A stretch of DNA of 14,089 bases, from assembly GCA_002197545.1 (NCBI GenBank), contig NFUO01000602.1, forward strand, positions 1 to 14,089, given 5' to 3'. The notes under the pieces were generated by a model, which was given only the letters and a program-made list of their open reading frames with translations, did no database searches and was not told the DNA's origin. Below, piece after piece: positions 7,345 through 14,085 of the stretch (positions within the stretch are counted from its first letter, which is position 1; each line of letters opens with the position of its first letter). This DNA is from Acidobacteria subdivision 2 bacterium RH1 MAG20. GTDB taxonomy: Bacteria; Acidobacteriota; Terriglobia; Terriglobales; Acidobacteriaceae. A program made the translations under genes and the position numbers.

Positions 7345-7679
7345 GGCTCCATCCTTTCCAAAACTTTTTCAAGTTGGTCAAACCGGTCACGCCAGAACGC
7401 GCCATAGTCACGCAACCAGTCCACCATCGGCGCCAGCGCATCGGACTGCGCGCGATAGTGAGTTTCGCGTCCCGCACGGCGATGCCGTACCAGCTTTGCC
7501 CGCTTCAGCACGGTCAGATGCTTGGAGACAGCAGGCTGGGACACGCCCGCATAACGAGTCAATGCGTGGACGGTCTGTTCGCCCTGCCGGGTCAGTTCCT
7601 CGAAGATGGCCCTGCGAGTCGGGTCGGCGAGAGCACGGAACACGTGATGGGCATTGGCCAGCTTCACACGCAAAACCAT
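7341..7679 (-). CDS. ArsR-family transcriptional regulator
   Basis: A 112-residue winged-helix repressor of the ArsR/SmtB type. FRALADPTRRAIFEEL at about residues 14-29 is the standard opening; the recognition part is YAGVSQPAVSKHLTVLKRAKLV, about residues 43-64, and the wing follows with GRETHYRA. The protein has no cysteine at all, so the classical metal-binding ELCVCD site is missing; a metal sensor is unlikely, and it belongs with the subgroup linked to SRPBCC genes. The start at 7679 lies inside a perfect palindrome that also covers promoter-like hexamers, suggesting autoregulation. If that promoter is real, the message would be almost leaderless or start at the GTG four codons later. 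Confidence 0.88.
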   Translation of the reverse strand: MVLRVKLANAHHVFRALADPTRRAIFEELTRQGEQTVHALTRYAGVSQPAVSKHLTVLKRAKLVRHRRAGRETHYRAQSDALAPMVDWLRDYGAFWRDRFDQLEKVLERMEP

Positions 7680-7704
7680 AACCGTAAGGTTATGGTTTTG
7701 TCAA
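7671..7704 (-). promoter_or_regulatory. Palindromic operator and probable promoter of the ArsR-SRPBCC-DoxX operon
   Basis: Bases 7671-7683 (CAAAACCATAACC) and 7688-7700 are perfect reverse complements, 13 bases each with a 4-base centre GTAA. On the minus strand TTGACA occupies 7704-7699, and TATGGT follows 18 bp later at 7680-7675 on a four-of-six match to a -10 box. The dyad therefore fills the promoter spacer and reaches the ArsR start codon at 7679-7677. This is the arrangement expected for a repressor that blocks its own promoter; binding by this ArsR is an inference. Confidence 0.72.
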
Positions 7705-8134
7705 GAGAGGCGTAACACTATTTCGAATTGCGGCCTTGCGCGATATCAACTTCCTCGGTTGCGCAGCAGGCAGAGACACGATGGACAGATTCGTGTCGAG
7801 CTCGGCTTAACCCAACCTGAAATTCTCCGTTTCTCGATGAGCGCACAATCGCCGAGTCACTCATCGAGTTCAGATCAGTAACGAAAAGTCGGCTTGTCAG
7901 AAGTGATACGGTGATTCCCGAAAAACGGGCTTCTCGGAAGTGATGCTTTGACTCCTTGAAAACGGGCTTTTGAGCAACTTGGCCGTGAACTTTCCGAAAA
8001 GAGGACTTTGCCGGAGTCATTAGTCGTTGGTAAACAGAAGCGCGTTTATAGCGACCGATCCGCCTATGCAGTTCCAATAGCGCGTCGACCTGATATCTCA
8101 AACTATAAGGTTCCAATTTTCTATTTTCTTCCGC
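7705..8134. other. Gene-free region between the ArsR and PadR operons
   Basis: About 430 bp between two divergent operons. I see no convincing gene. A minus-strand frame of 158 codons spans it but has no ribosome site or recognisable motif and runs through the repeat units, whose spacing of 37-39 bp does not keep frame. The right half holds the hairpin repeats described at 7882-8020. The left half contains a small inverted repeat, GATGAG at about 7836-7841 and CTCATC at 7859-7864, and otherwise nothing I can name. Confidence 0.5.
7882..8020. repeat. Four imperfect hairpin repeats, period about 37-39 bp
   Basis: Units of about 26 bp begin at 7882, 7919, 7956 and 7995. Their common form is CGAAAA, two to three variable bases, GG, one base, CTT, two or three bases, CGGAAGTGAT. 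Several can fold: in unit 2 CCGA pairs with TCGG, in unit 3 CTTGAAA pairs with TTTTGAG using two wobble pairs, and in unit 4 CCG pairs with CGG. Similar units recur at 9935-9993 on the other side of the PadR operon. Confidence 0.6.
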
Positions 8135-8170
8135 TTGACAACAAGATACCTTGTAATGCAAGATACATTG
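8135..8170 (+). promoter_or_regulatory. Probable promoter and operator of the PadR operon
   Basis: TTGACA at 8135-8140 is a consensus -35 box; a -10 box is weak (CAAGAT at 8159-8164 after 18 bp). Within it CAAGATACCTTG (8142-8153) is repeated as CAAGATACATTG (8159-8170) with one difference, and TACCTTG (8147-8153) is mirrored by CAAGATA (8159-8165) around TAATG. Such a dyad overlying a promoter just before a padR gene fits autoregulation; this is inference. Confidence 0.55.
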
Positions 8171-8173
8171 GAT

Positions 8174-8548
8174 ATGAAAGTAGCGGAGAAGCAAAACCCG
8201 GAAACTGGGGACAAGTGGGAAGTACAGCTTCGAAAGGGCTGCCTGGAATTGGCGATTCTGGCTTCATTGTGGGATGCAAAGTTGTATGGTCTTGAGATTC
8301 TTCGGCGACTAGAGAGTGATTCCGATTTGATTGTGTCGGAGGGCACAATCTATCCGTTGCTCAGCCGACTCAAGGCACTAGGACTGCTGGAAAGTGAATG
8401 GGTGGAATCAAAAGCTGGACACCCGCGAAAATACTACGCGCTTACCCACGCAGGGCAGCAGCGAGCAGTTGAGATGACGGCGACTTGGACGCGGTTTACA
8501 TCGAGGATGAGCAAGTTACTCGCTCCCGTCGAGAAGGGGAAGAGATGA
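8174..8548 (+). CDS. PadR-family transcriptional regulator
   Basis: A 124-residue winged-helix repressor of the PadR type, short C-terminal subgroup. The core LRKGCLELAILASLWDAKLYGLEILRRLE is at about residues 20-48; EGTIYPLLSRLKALGLLESEW is the recognition helix with the start of the wing, and GHPRKYYALTHAGQQ the wing itself. These signatures are very strong. The frame is open back to 8135, but those first codons form a consensus -35 box and the operator-like repeat, so the ATG at 8174 is preferred; 8156 is the alternative. Neither has a strong ribosome site. Its TGA overlaps the next gene's ATG (ATGA), so it is translationally coupled to the HAAS protein it very likely controls together with itself. 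Confidence 0.9.
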   Translation: MKVAEKQNPETGDKWEVQLRKGCLELAILASLWDAKLYGLEILRRLESDSDLIVSEGTIYPLLSRLKALGLLESEWVESKAGHPRKYYALTHAGQQRAVEMTATWTRFTSRMSKLLAPVEKGKR

Positions 8549-9162
8549 CTAGTCCAACCGATGAGCAACAGCAAAAGATAGAAGCTTATTTGGCGAAGCT
8601 GCGCGGCCGGTTACGCCGCATGAATGAGCATGAGGTCCACGAGATCATACGGGAATTGCGCGCTCACATTGCAGACAGGACGGCTGTGAGAGGAGAAGCC
8701 ACAACGGTCACAGTGGACGGCGCGCTTGATGCACTGGGAAGCCCGGAAGTGCTTGCCAACCAATATCTGACTGTCGCACTCCTATCGCGAGCAGAGATCA
8801 ATCGCTCACCGGTAGGTATCCTGCAGGGATTGTTCCGTTGGGCTAGCTTGAGTATCGCAGGTCTTCTTGTGATGGTCGCCTCAATCGTGGGATATGTTCT
8901 TGGGGGCGCTCTCATGTTAAGCGCACTGCTGAAGCTGATTCATCCGCATACTGCAGGTTTATGGGCGTTTCCGACCAGCACTGGCGACCTCGAGCTTTCC
9001 CTCCGAATGGGATTTGGGGGACCGCCTATTGGCGCAAGAGATGTTCTTGGTTGGTGGATCCTCCCCGTCGGACTGTTGACGGGATGCGGCCTCATTGCGC
9101 TGACCACGCGGTTTGCACTCTGGTGTGCGCGGCGATACCGCCAGTCGCGAGTATTGCCTTAG
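8545..9162 (+). CDS. HAAS/DUF1700 domain membrane protein
   Basis: A 205-residue protein with a cytoplasmic helical N-terminal domain and membrane segments behind it. Residues 8-45 contain IEAYLAKLRGRLRRM and HEIIRELRAHIADR, then a segment ALDALGSPEVLANQYL at about 60-75, which is the standard HAAS/DUF1700 pattern found in genes next to padR. Hydrophobic stretches follow at about 97-130 (likely two helices) and 170-190, and the end is basic (RRYRQSR). In other bacteria padR-HAAS pairs are thought to sense membrane state, but the ligand is unknown. The ATG at 8545 overlaps the padR stop and has a GAAGGGGAAGAG purine run before it. The CPBP protease gene follows 36 bp downstream. Confidence 0.83.
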   Translation: MTSPTDEQQQKIEAYLAKLRGRLRRMNEHEVHEIIRELRAHIADRTAVRGEATTVTVDGALDALGSPEVLANQYLTVALLSRAEINRSPVGILQGLFRWASLSIAGLLVMVASIVGYVLGGALMLSALLKLIHPHTAGLWAFPTSTGDLELSLRMGFGGPPIGARDVLGWWILPVGLLTGCGLIALTTRFALWCARRYRQSRVLP

Positions 9163-9198
9163 GACTTATCAAGAGCCGACCAACGAAGGGAGCGATAT

Positions 9199-9897
9199 AT
9201 GAACGGATCGTTGAACGCGGGCGAAAAACCGTCGCCGTGGTGGCAAAACAAACACATAATCTGGCTTGAGTTTGCGCTGTTCACAGCCGTCTACATTGCG
9301 GACTGGAAGCACCATATCATCCTTAACAAAGTCCCATACCTGTTTCTATTGGGGTGGCTATCGCTGCGTCTGCGAGGAATGCGCTGGCGCGATGTTGGTC
9401 TCGGTCTGTACGAAGGATGGGGTAAAACACTCTTAATCGGAATCCTGGCAGGCGTCGGTATCGAAATGATGGAGTTGTTCTGTACGCAGCCCCTTCTTGT
9501 GCATCTCACAGGCCAAATGCCCGATCTATCTGCCTTTGATCGAGTGGCCGGAAACGTGAAATGGCTAATGGTGTCTCTTGCATTTACATGGACGCTTTTC
9601 GCTTTCGGGGAAGAACTGATTTTTCGCGGCTATTTGATGAATCGAATGACTGATCTCGTTGGTCGCACGCGCAGTGGTTGGGGCATCGCTCTAGTACTGG
9701 CGAGCACTATCTTCGGCCTCTCGCACTTCATGCAGGGGATCACGGGAGTGAGTGAGAATTTTATCGATGGACTCATCCTCGGAGTGCTTTATTTGAAGTT
9801 CGGGCGCAAATTGGCGGTGCCGATCATTGCCCATGGCGTTACGGATACAGTGGACTTCTTGCTGATTTTCTTTCACCACTACCCCGGATTGCATTAA
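9199..9897 (+). CDS. CPBP family intramembrane glutamic endopeptidase
   Basis: A 232-residue multi-spanning membrane protease of the CPBP (CAAX protease and bacteriocin-processing) family. All signature motifs are present: FGEELIFRGYL with E138, E139 and R143 (EExxxR), FGLSHFMQG with H176, and PIIAHGVTDT with H212 and D216, in the expected order and each in a hydrophobic segment. Earlier hydrophobic stretches lie at about 20-34, 45-57, 78-92 and 122-137. Bacterial members cut membrane peptides or act in bacteriocin self-immunity; the substrate here is unknown. GGGAG seven bases before the ATG at 9199 supports the start. It is the third gene of a PadR-HAAS-CPBP run, which suggests that the regulator also governs this protease. 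Confidence 0.9.
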   Translation: MNGSLNAGEKPSPWWQNKHIIWLEFALFTAVYIADWKHHIILNKVPYLFLLGWLSLRLRGMRWRDVGLGLYEGWGKTLLIGILAGVGIEMMELFCTQPLLVHLTGQMPDLSAFDRVAGNVKWLMVSLAFTWTLFAFGEELIFRGYLMNRMTDLVGRTRSGWGIALVLASTIFGLSHFMQGITGVSENFIDGLILGVLYLKFGRKLAVPIIAHGVTDTVDFLLIFFHHYPGLH

Positions 9898-9934
9898 ATC
9901 GCCAATGCATTCATTTACTACTCGAATAGGTACT

Positions 9935-9993
9935 CGTAAGTCGGCTTGTAGGTCGTTGCATCGCTACCGAATAACGGCCATTCGGAAACTGAC
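9935..9993. repeat. Two further hairpin-repeat units downstream of the CPBP gene
   Basis: The unit at 9935-9961 begins CGTAAGTCGGCTTGT and resembles the one at 7882; the unit at 9968-9993 (CGAATAACGGCCATTCGG then AAACTGAC) resembles that at 7919. In the second, CCGAAT (9967-9972) and ATTCGG (9980-9985) form a perfect six-pair stem with a seven-base loop. A third, weak copy may follow near 9999-10026. Confidence 0.55.
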
Positions 9994-10026
9994 CACTACC
10001 GACTTTAATGCTGGCGGGCAGAGTGA

Positions 10027-10056
10027 TTGTCCATGATGAGAAAATGGAAATATCAT
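10027..10056 (+). promoter_or_regulatory. Candidate promoter for the HAD phosphatase gene
   Basis: TTGTCC at 10027-10032 and TATCAT at 10051-10056, separated by 18 bp, match four and five of six bases of the sigma-70 boxes. This would give a leader of about 35 bases before the start at 10099. Confidence 0.45.
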
Positions 10057-10098
10057 TGTGAAAATTCAGAGCGATTATGCAGAGAGAGGCAGTAGATT

Positions 10099-10701
10099 TT
10101 GAAACTGAAATTACCCGACGGAACCTTCAAGGCGTATTTATTCGATTGTGATGGGACGATTGCCGATTCCATGCCGCTCCATTACGTTGCGTGGCGGAGC
10201 GTGCTCTCGGAATGGGGTTGCGAGTTTGGTGAAGATGTTTTTTATGCGTGGGGCGGGATGCCAGTGGCCGAGATCATTGCCACGCTGAACCAGCGACACG
10301 GATTGAAGATGCCGGTGGAGGTTGTGTCCAGACGAAAGGAGGCGCTGTTTTTTGAGGCCCTTCCGCAGTTGAAGGCCGTTCCTGAGGTTTTGGAGCATAT
10401 TGAAGATCAGTTTGGGCGGATTCCTTTTGCGGTGGTCTCGGGAAGCACAAAGGAATCGGTGACTGCGTCGCTGGGTTCGCTGAAGCTGCTCGGTCGCTTT
10501 GAGACCTTTGTCTGTGCCGGGGATTATGAGAAGAGCAAGCCTGATCCTGAGCCTTTTTTGACGGCTGCCCGCAGGCTTGGAGTGGCACCGGAATCCTGTC
10601 TTGTCTTCGAGGACACGGAGATGGGCGTGCAGGCGGCGACGGCCGCTGGAATGGCCTCGGTGAAGGTTCCTCCGCCTTGGGAGAGAGGTTCTGTCGATTG
10701 A
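10099..10701 (+). CDS. HAD-superfamily phosphatase, beta-phosphoglucomutase-like
   Basis: A 200-residue soluble HAD hydrolase of subfamily I. Motif I is YLFDCDGTIADSMPLHY with the nucleophile D16 and general acid D18; the cap domain is alpha-helical (about residues 25-90); motif II is VVSGST near residue 115; motif III is the lysine of EKSKPDPEPF near 145; and motif IV is VFEDTEMGVQAATAAGM near 170. The DSMPLHYVAW segment resembles the beta-phosphoglucomutase branch, which acts on sugar phosphates, but the substrate cannot be fixed from sequence. It starts with TTG at 10099; a GAGAGAGG purine run lies about ten bases upstream and there is no better in-frame ATG before motif I. It stands alone between the repeat-rich region and the tRNA cluster. 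Confidence 0.88.
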   Translation: MKLKLPDGTFKAYLFDCDGTIADSMPLHYVAWRSVLSEWGCEFGEDVFYAWGGMPVAEIIATLNQRHGLKMPVEVVSRRKEALFFEALPQLKAVPEVLEHIEDQFGRIPFAVVSGSTKESVTASLGSLKLLGRFETFVCAGDYEKSKPDPEPFLTAARRLGVAPESCLVFEDTEMGVQAATAAGMASVKVPPPWERGSVD

Positions 10702-10715
10702 GCTATTTTCGACAG
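10691..10715 (+). terminator. Possible hairpin at the end of the HAD gene
   Basis: CTGTCGA (10691-10697) and TCGACAG (10709-10715) form a perfect seven-pair stem with the stop codon in the 11-base loop. There is no following run of T, so it is at best a weak terminator or an RNA-stabilising hairpin. Confidence 0.3.
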
Positions 10716-10724
10716 GCCAACACG

Positions 10725-10753
10725 TTGCTACGGCGTTCCGGCTATGCTAAAGT
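10725..10753 (+). promoter_or_regulatory. Candidate promoter of the tRNA-tuf locus
   Basis: TTGCTA (10725-10730) and TAAAGT (10748-10753), 17 bp apart, each match four of six consensus bases. A GC-rich leader with several CTGCG words follows to the first tRNA at 10847, about 85 bases on. No other candidate in 10702-10846 looks better. Confidence 0.4.
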
Positions 10754-10846
10754 TACGACTGCGGCGCACTCTGCGCGGGCATTGCTGCGCGTTCTGCGGC
10801 TGGGCTTACAGGGGGCAGATTCAAGCAGTAAAAGAAGGCTGTTTGG

Positions 10847-10922
10847 GCTGGCGTAGCTCAGCTGGTAGAGCATCTGATTTGTAATCAGAGGGTCGGGGGT
10901 TCAAGTCCCTTCGCCAGCTCCA
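10847..10922 (+). tRNA. tRNA-Thr (anticodon UGU)
   Basis: A full cloverleaf of 76 nt including an encoded CCA end. The acceptor stem is GCTGGCG against CGCCAGC; the anticodon stem TCTGA/TCAGA carries the loop TTTGTAA with anticodon TGT; the T arm has GGTTCAAGTCC. It is the first tRNA of the cluster upstream of tuf. Confidence 0.97.
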
Positions 10923-11113
10923 GTTTCCAGGCAGCAAGGATGTAGAAGCGGTAGAAAGACGGATTTGGTTGTACTGCTTGCCGTTCTGGTCATGCAGGCC
11001 TCCTGAGACTTCTTCAAGGTTGGAATACCCGCTCGATTCGCGGCATGGGATCGTTCGACGGGCTTGATGGGTTGGGATGAGGGCTGCGCGTTTGGGAAGG
11101 TTTTGCAGGATGT

Positions 11114-11200
11114 GCACAGGTGGCCGAGTGGTTAATGGCAGCAGACTGTAAATCTGCCACTCTTCGAGTTACGGAGGTTCGAATCCTCCCCTGTGCACCA
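11114..11200 (+). tRNA. tRNA-Tyr (anticodon GUA)
   Basis: 87 nt including CCA, with the long variable arm typical of bacterial tRNA-Tyr. The acceptor stem is GCACAGG against CCTGTGC, the anticodon loop CTGTAAA contains GTA, and the T arm has GGTTCGAATCC. The 190 bp between this gene and the first tRNA hold no gene that I can support. Confidence 0.97.
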
Positions 11201-11228
11201 CTAGTTTTATTGGTACGAGTGGAGTGTT

Positions 11229-11402
11229 GTGGATCTAAGCCCTGCCGGTAGCGGACGAATGTGGATTGCGCTTGCCGTTCTTGGAGTGTTGGCTGTGCTC
11301 GCCTGGCAGACGATGGAGCCGGGGAAGTACCAGTCGCTGACGTGGATATTGTTGGGCTATTTTGCCTTCCGCGTCATGCTGGGACGCTACCGTTCGCGGT
11401 AG
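11229..11402 (+). CDS. Small two-helix membrane protein in the tRNA cluster
   Basis: A 57-residue open frame lies between tRNA-Tyr and the second tRNA-Thr, starting with GTG at 11229 and ending with TAG at 11400-11402. It has two hydrophobic stretches, at about residues 12-28 (MWIALAVLGVLAVLAWQ) and 38-51 (LTWILLGYFAFRVM), joined by MEPGKYQ, and a basic end GRYRSR, the look of a small inner-membrane hairpin protein. GGAG lies only four bases before the GTG; the ATG at 11259 is an alternative start. I recognise no family. Support comes from its amphipathic logic and the lack of any RNA feature in this gap, so it is likely but not certain. Confidence 0.55.
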   Translation: MDLSPAGSGRMWIALAVLGVLAVLAWQTMEPGKYQSLTWILLGYFAFRVMLGRYRSR

Positions 11403-11436
11403 GATTGTAAGGTAAAAAGAGTTGGCAGGTTTTCAG

Positions 11437-11511
<75 letters not shown>

Positions 11512-11530
11512 GATTTTTTGCAGTAGCAGG

Positions 11531-11605
11531 GCGGGAGTAACTCAGTGGTAGAGTCACAGCCTTCCAAGCTGTTGGTCGCGGGTTCGATTCCCGTCTCCCG
11601 CTCCA
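11531..11605 (+). tRNA. tRNA-Gly (anticodon UCC)
   Basis: 75 nt with encoded CCA. The acceptor stem GCGGGAG pairs with CTCCCGC, the anticodon stem CAGC/GCTG carries the loop CTTCCAA with TCC, and the T arm has GGTTCGATTCC. It is 19 bp after the preceding tRNA, so the two are surely cotranscribed. Confidence 0.97.
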
Positions 11606-11638
11606 GATGTTTTGAAGGCGATTCTGTAGGAGATTGCG

Positions 11639-11956
11639 TTGAGCACTATGTATGAGCAGGCTGTACTTCAGGTCGCCGATCCCGAACCGTTTGGCGTGGT
11701 GAAGGCTGCCATTGAAGCCTCCTTCTCCTCGGGTCAGATAGCGGCTTTTCTGAAGTCTCTTGATCGTTCAGCCGTCCGCATCCGTGACTTTCAGGCGGTG
11801 TTGAGCAAGGGTTTGCTGGGCTCCGCCACAGTCGGCGAGTATGGCCGGCTTGGCAATAGCGATCAGGGCCAGATTCGTGAGTTTTATCTCGCCAGCCTGG
11901 AGCGCGTCGCGCCTGAACTGCGGCAGAAGTTTTTCAAGCTATATGCGTATTACTGA
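11639..11956 (+). CDS. Unknown 105-residue protein, first gene of the HEPN cassette
   Basis: I do not recognise this protein. It is soluble and mainly helical by appearance: FGVVKAAIEASF, GQIAAFLKSLD, RIRDFQAVLSKGLLG, then QGQIREFYLASLERVAPELRQKFFKLY at the end, with no membrane segment and no cysteine. The start is TTG at 11639 because TAGGAG lies six bases before it; the ATG three codons later would be too far from that site. Its TGA and the next gene's ATG share one base (TGATG), so translation is coupled with the HEPN gene. It begins only 33 bp after tRNA-Gly on the same strand, so the transcript probably also carries the tRNAs. A partner or antitoxin role is possible but unproven. Confidence 0.7.
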   Translation: MSTMYEQAVLQVADPEPFGVVKAAIEASFSSGQIAAFLKSLDRSAVRIRDFQAVLSKGLLGSATVGEYGRLGNSDQGQIREFYLASLERVAPELRQKFFKLYAYY

Positions 11957-12324
11957 TGATGCTCGACGACAAGCAAAAGGCGAGACTGGTTCTTGCAGAG
12001 CGATTGCTGGAGTTGGCTGAGCACTCCTCTGAAGCCGAGATGCGAAGTTCGTTTTCGCGAATGTATTACGCGGTTTATCATGTAGCTACCGTTTTGGTTG
12101 GAAGCAGGGCTCACGGAGAGATTCCGGCGGCTTTGGAAGAGAAAGAAAAAGGATTAGGGGAACGCTTTCGAGGACTGCTCGAACTGCGACAGGGAGCCGA
12201 TTACGATCCGAATTTTGTGAAGCGGCGGTTCGACGGCTTGGATAATTTTAGAATTCAATTTCAGGATGAGATGGAAACTGCCAGAAGTCTTTACGAGCAT
12301 CTTTTGCAAATGGACAAAGCATGA
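11956..12324 (+). CDS. HEPN-domain protein
   Basis: A 122-residue, largely helical protein of the HEPN class. The key segment is SSFSRMYYAVYHVATVLV at about residues 31-48, the S-R-x-YYA-x-x-H form of PF05168-type HEPN proteins; R35 and H42 have the R-x6-H spacing found in HEPN ribonucleases. Preceding it is a helix KARLVLAERLLELAEHSS, following it the helix-rich GERFRGLLELRQGADYDPNF and a terminal helix with FQDEMETARSLYEHLL. HEPN proteins are commonly RNA-cutting toxins or part of defence systems, often paired with an MNT nucleotidyltransferase, but I see no MNT motif in its neighbours. A second ATG follows the first by one codon. It overlaps the next gene by ATGA. Confidence 0.82.
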   Translation: MMLDDKQKARLVLAERLLELAEHSSEAEMRSSFSRMYYAVYHVATVLVGSRAHGEIPAALEEKEKGLGERFRGLLELRQGADYDPNFVKRRFDGLDNFRIQFQDEMETARSLYEHLLQMDKA

Positions 12325-12863
12325 CCACCGATACCCAGCAGGTACAACGTGAAATGAAAGAACAGTTTGCTCGCGCTGGACTGTTACCCTTTCTCGTTGA
12401 AGATTCATCCGAAATATATGATCTTGGCGGCGAATTGTTCGTTGAAATCGTACTTTCTGATAGGGCGAAGCTGGAGGAAGCGACCGATTTGATGCGGCGG
12501 TTGCTGAATGGCAAGGTATACACCCTTGTTATTAGGTCGAAATGGTTGCTGGAGAAGGTTGGCGATCCTGTTCCTGCTTATGGGCAGGATGGAGGGTTGA
12601 GAGCCGCAACTCTCATTCCGGTCACGTTGCAAAGTGGTTGCGAACGGGTATCTGTTACGGTCGCTGTAACCACATTAGCTGCGATGGAGTTTGATCGAAT
12701 CTTAGGACGGAAGGTGGACCTGAGACAGGTCGCGAAGATTGTGATAGAAGGTGCGCTGCGCCGAGGCGGCAGGAGTTTTTGGGATCCTACCGTGGAGAAT
12801 TATTTGGAAGTGGCGTCGGGTGCGGTAGCAAATATCAGTCGTCTGCTTAAGCAGACAGCTTAA
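12321..12863 (+). CDS. Unknown 180-residue protein, third gene of the HEPN cassette
   Basis: No family recognised. It is a soluble mixed alpha/beta protein: a helical start, an acidic turn FLVEDSSEIYDLGGELFVEIV at about residues 24-44, LEEATDLMRRLLNGKVYTLVIRSKWLL at about 51-77, a central beta-like LIPVTLQ and VSVTVAVTTLAA, then a basic helix VAKIVIEGALRRGGRSFW and a terminal helix ending LLKQTA. There is no GSxxxxxDxD motif, so it is not an obvious MNT nucleotidyltransferase. ATGA overlap with the HEPN gene shows tight coupling, and tuf starts 34 bp after its stop. A palindrome covers its last codons. As the immediate partner of a HEPN protein it may be its antidote or a target-recognition subunit; this is inference. 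Confidence 0.72.
   Translation: MTTDTQQVQREMKEQFARAGLLPFLVEDSSEIYDLGGELFVEIVLSDRAKLEEATDLMRRLLNGKVYTLVIRSKWLLEKVGDPVPAYGQDGGLRAATLIPVTLQSGCERVSVTVAVTTLAAMEFDRILGRKVDLRQVAKIVIEGALRRGGRSFWDPTVENYLEVASGAVANISRLLKQTA
12841..12856. repeat. Perfect 16-bp palindrome at the end of the cassette
   Basis: GTCTGCTTAAGCAGAC is its own reverse complement. As RNA it folds to a six-pair stem with a TTAA loop. It overlies the last codons of the third cassette gene and ends 41 bases before the tuf start codon. It lacks a T-run, so a terminator is unlikely; an RNA-processing or regulatory site is possible. Confidence 0.45.
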
Positions 12864-12897
12864 CGGGATAGCAACTTAGAACAGGAGACGAGCAGTC

Positions 12898-14085
<1,188 letters not shown>

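Noticed and set aside
7882..8020. A CRISPR array in the repeat region
   Set aside because: The units are too diverged and spacers are only about 11-13 bp, much shorter than CRISPR spacers; no cas gene is present.
7718..8194. A 158-codon minus-strand frame across the ArsR-PadR gap
   Set aside because: No ribosome site, no family motif, and it runs through repeats whose spacing breaks frame and over the padR promoter and start.
10821..11117. A 98-codon minus-strand frame over tRNA-Thr
   Set aside because: Its RRDLNPRPSDYKSDALPAE stretch is the well-known false protein produced by reading a tRNA gene backwards.
11956..12863. A standard MNT-HEPN toxin-antitoxin pair
   Set aside because: Neither neighbour of the HEPN gene has the nucleotidyltransferase GSxxxxxDxD motif, so the classical pair is not present.
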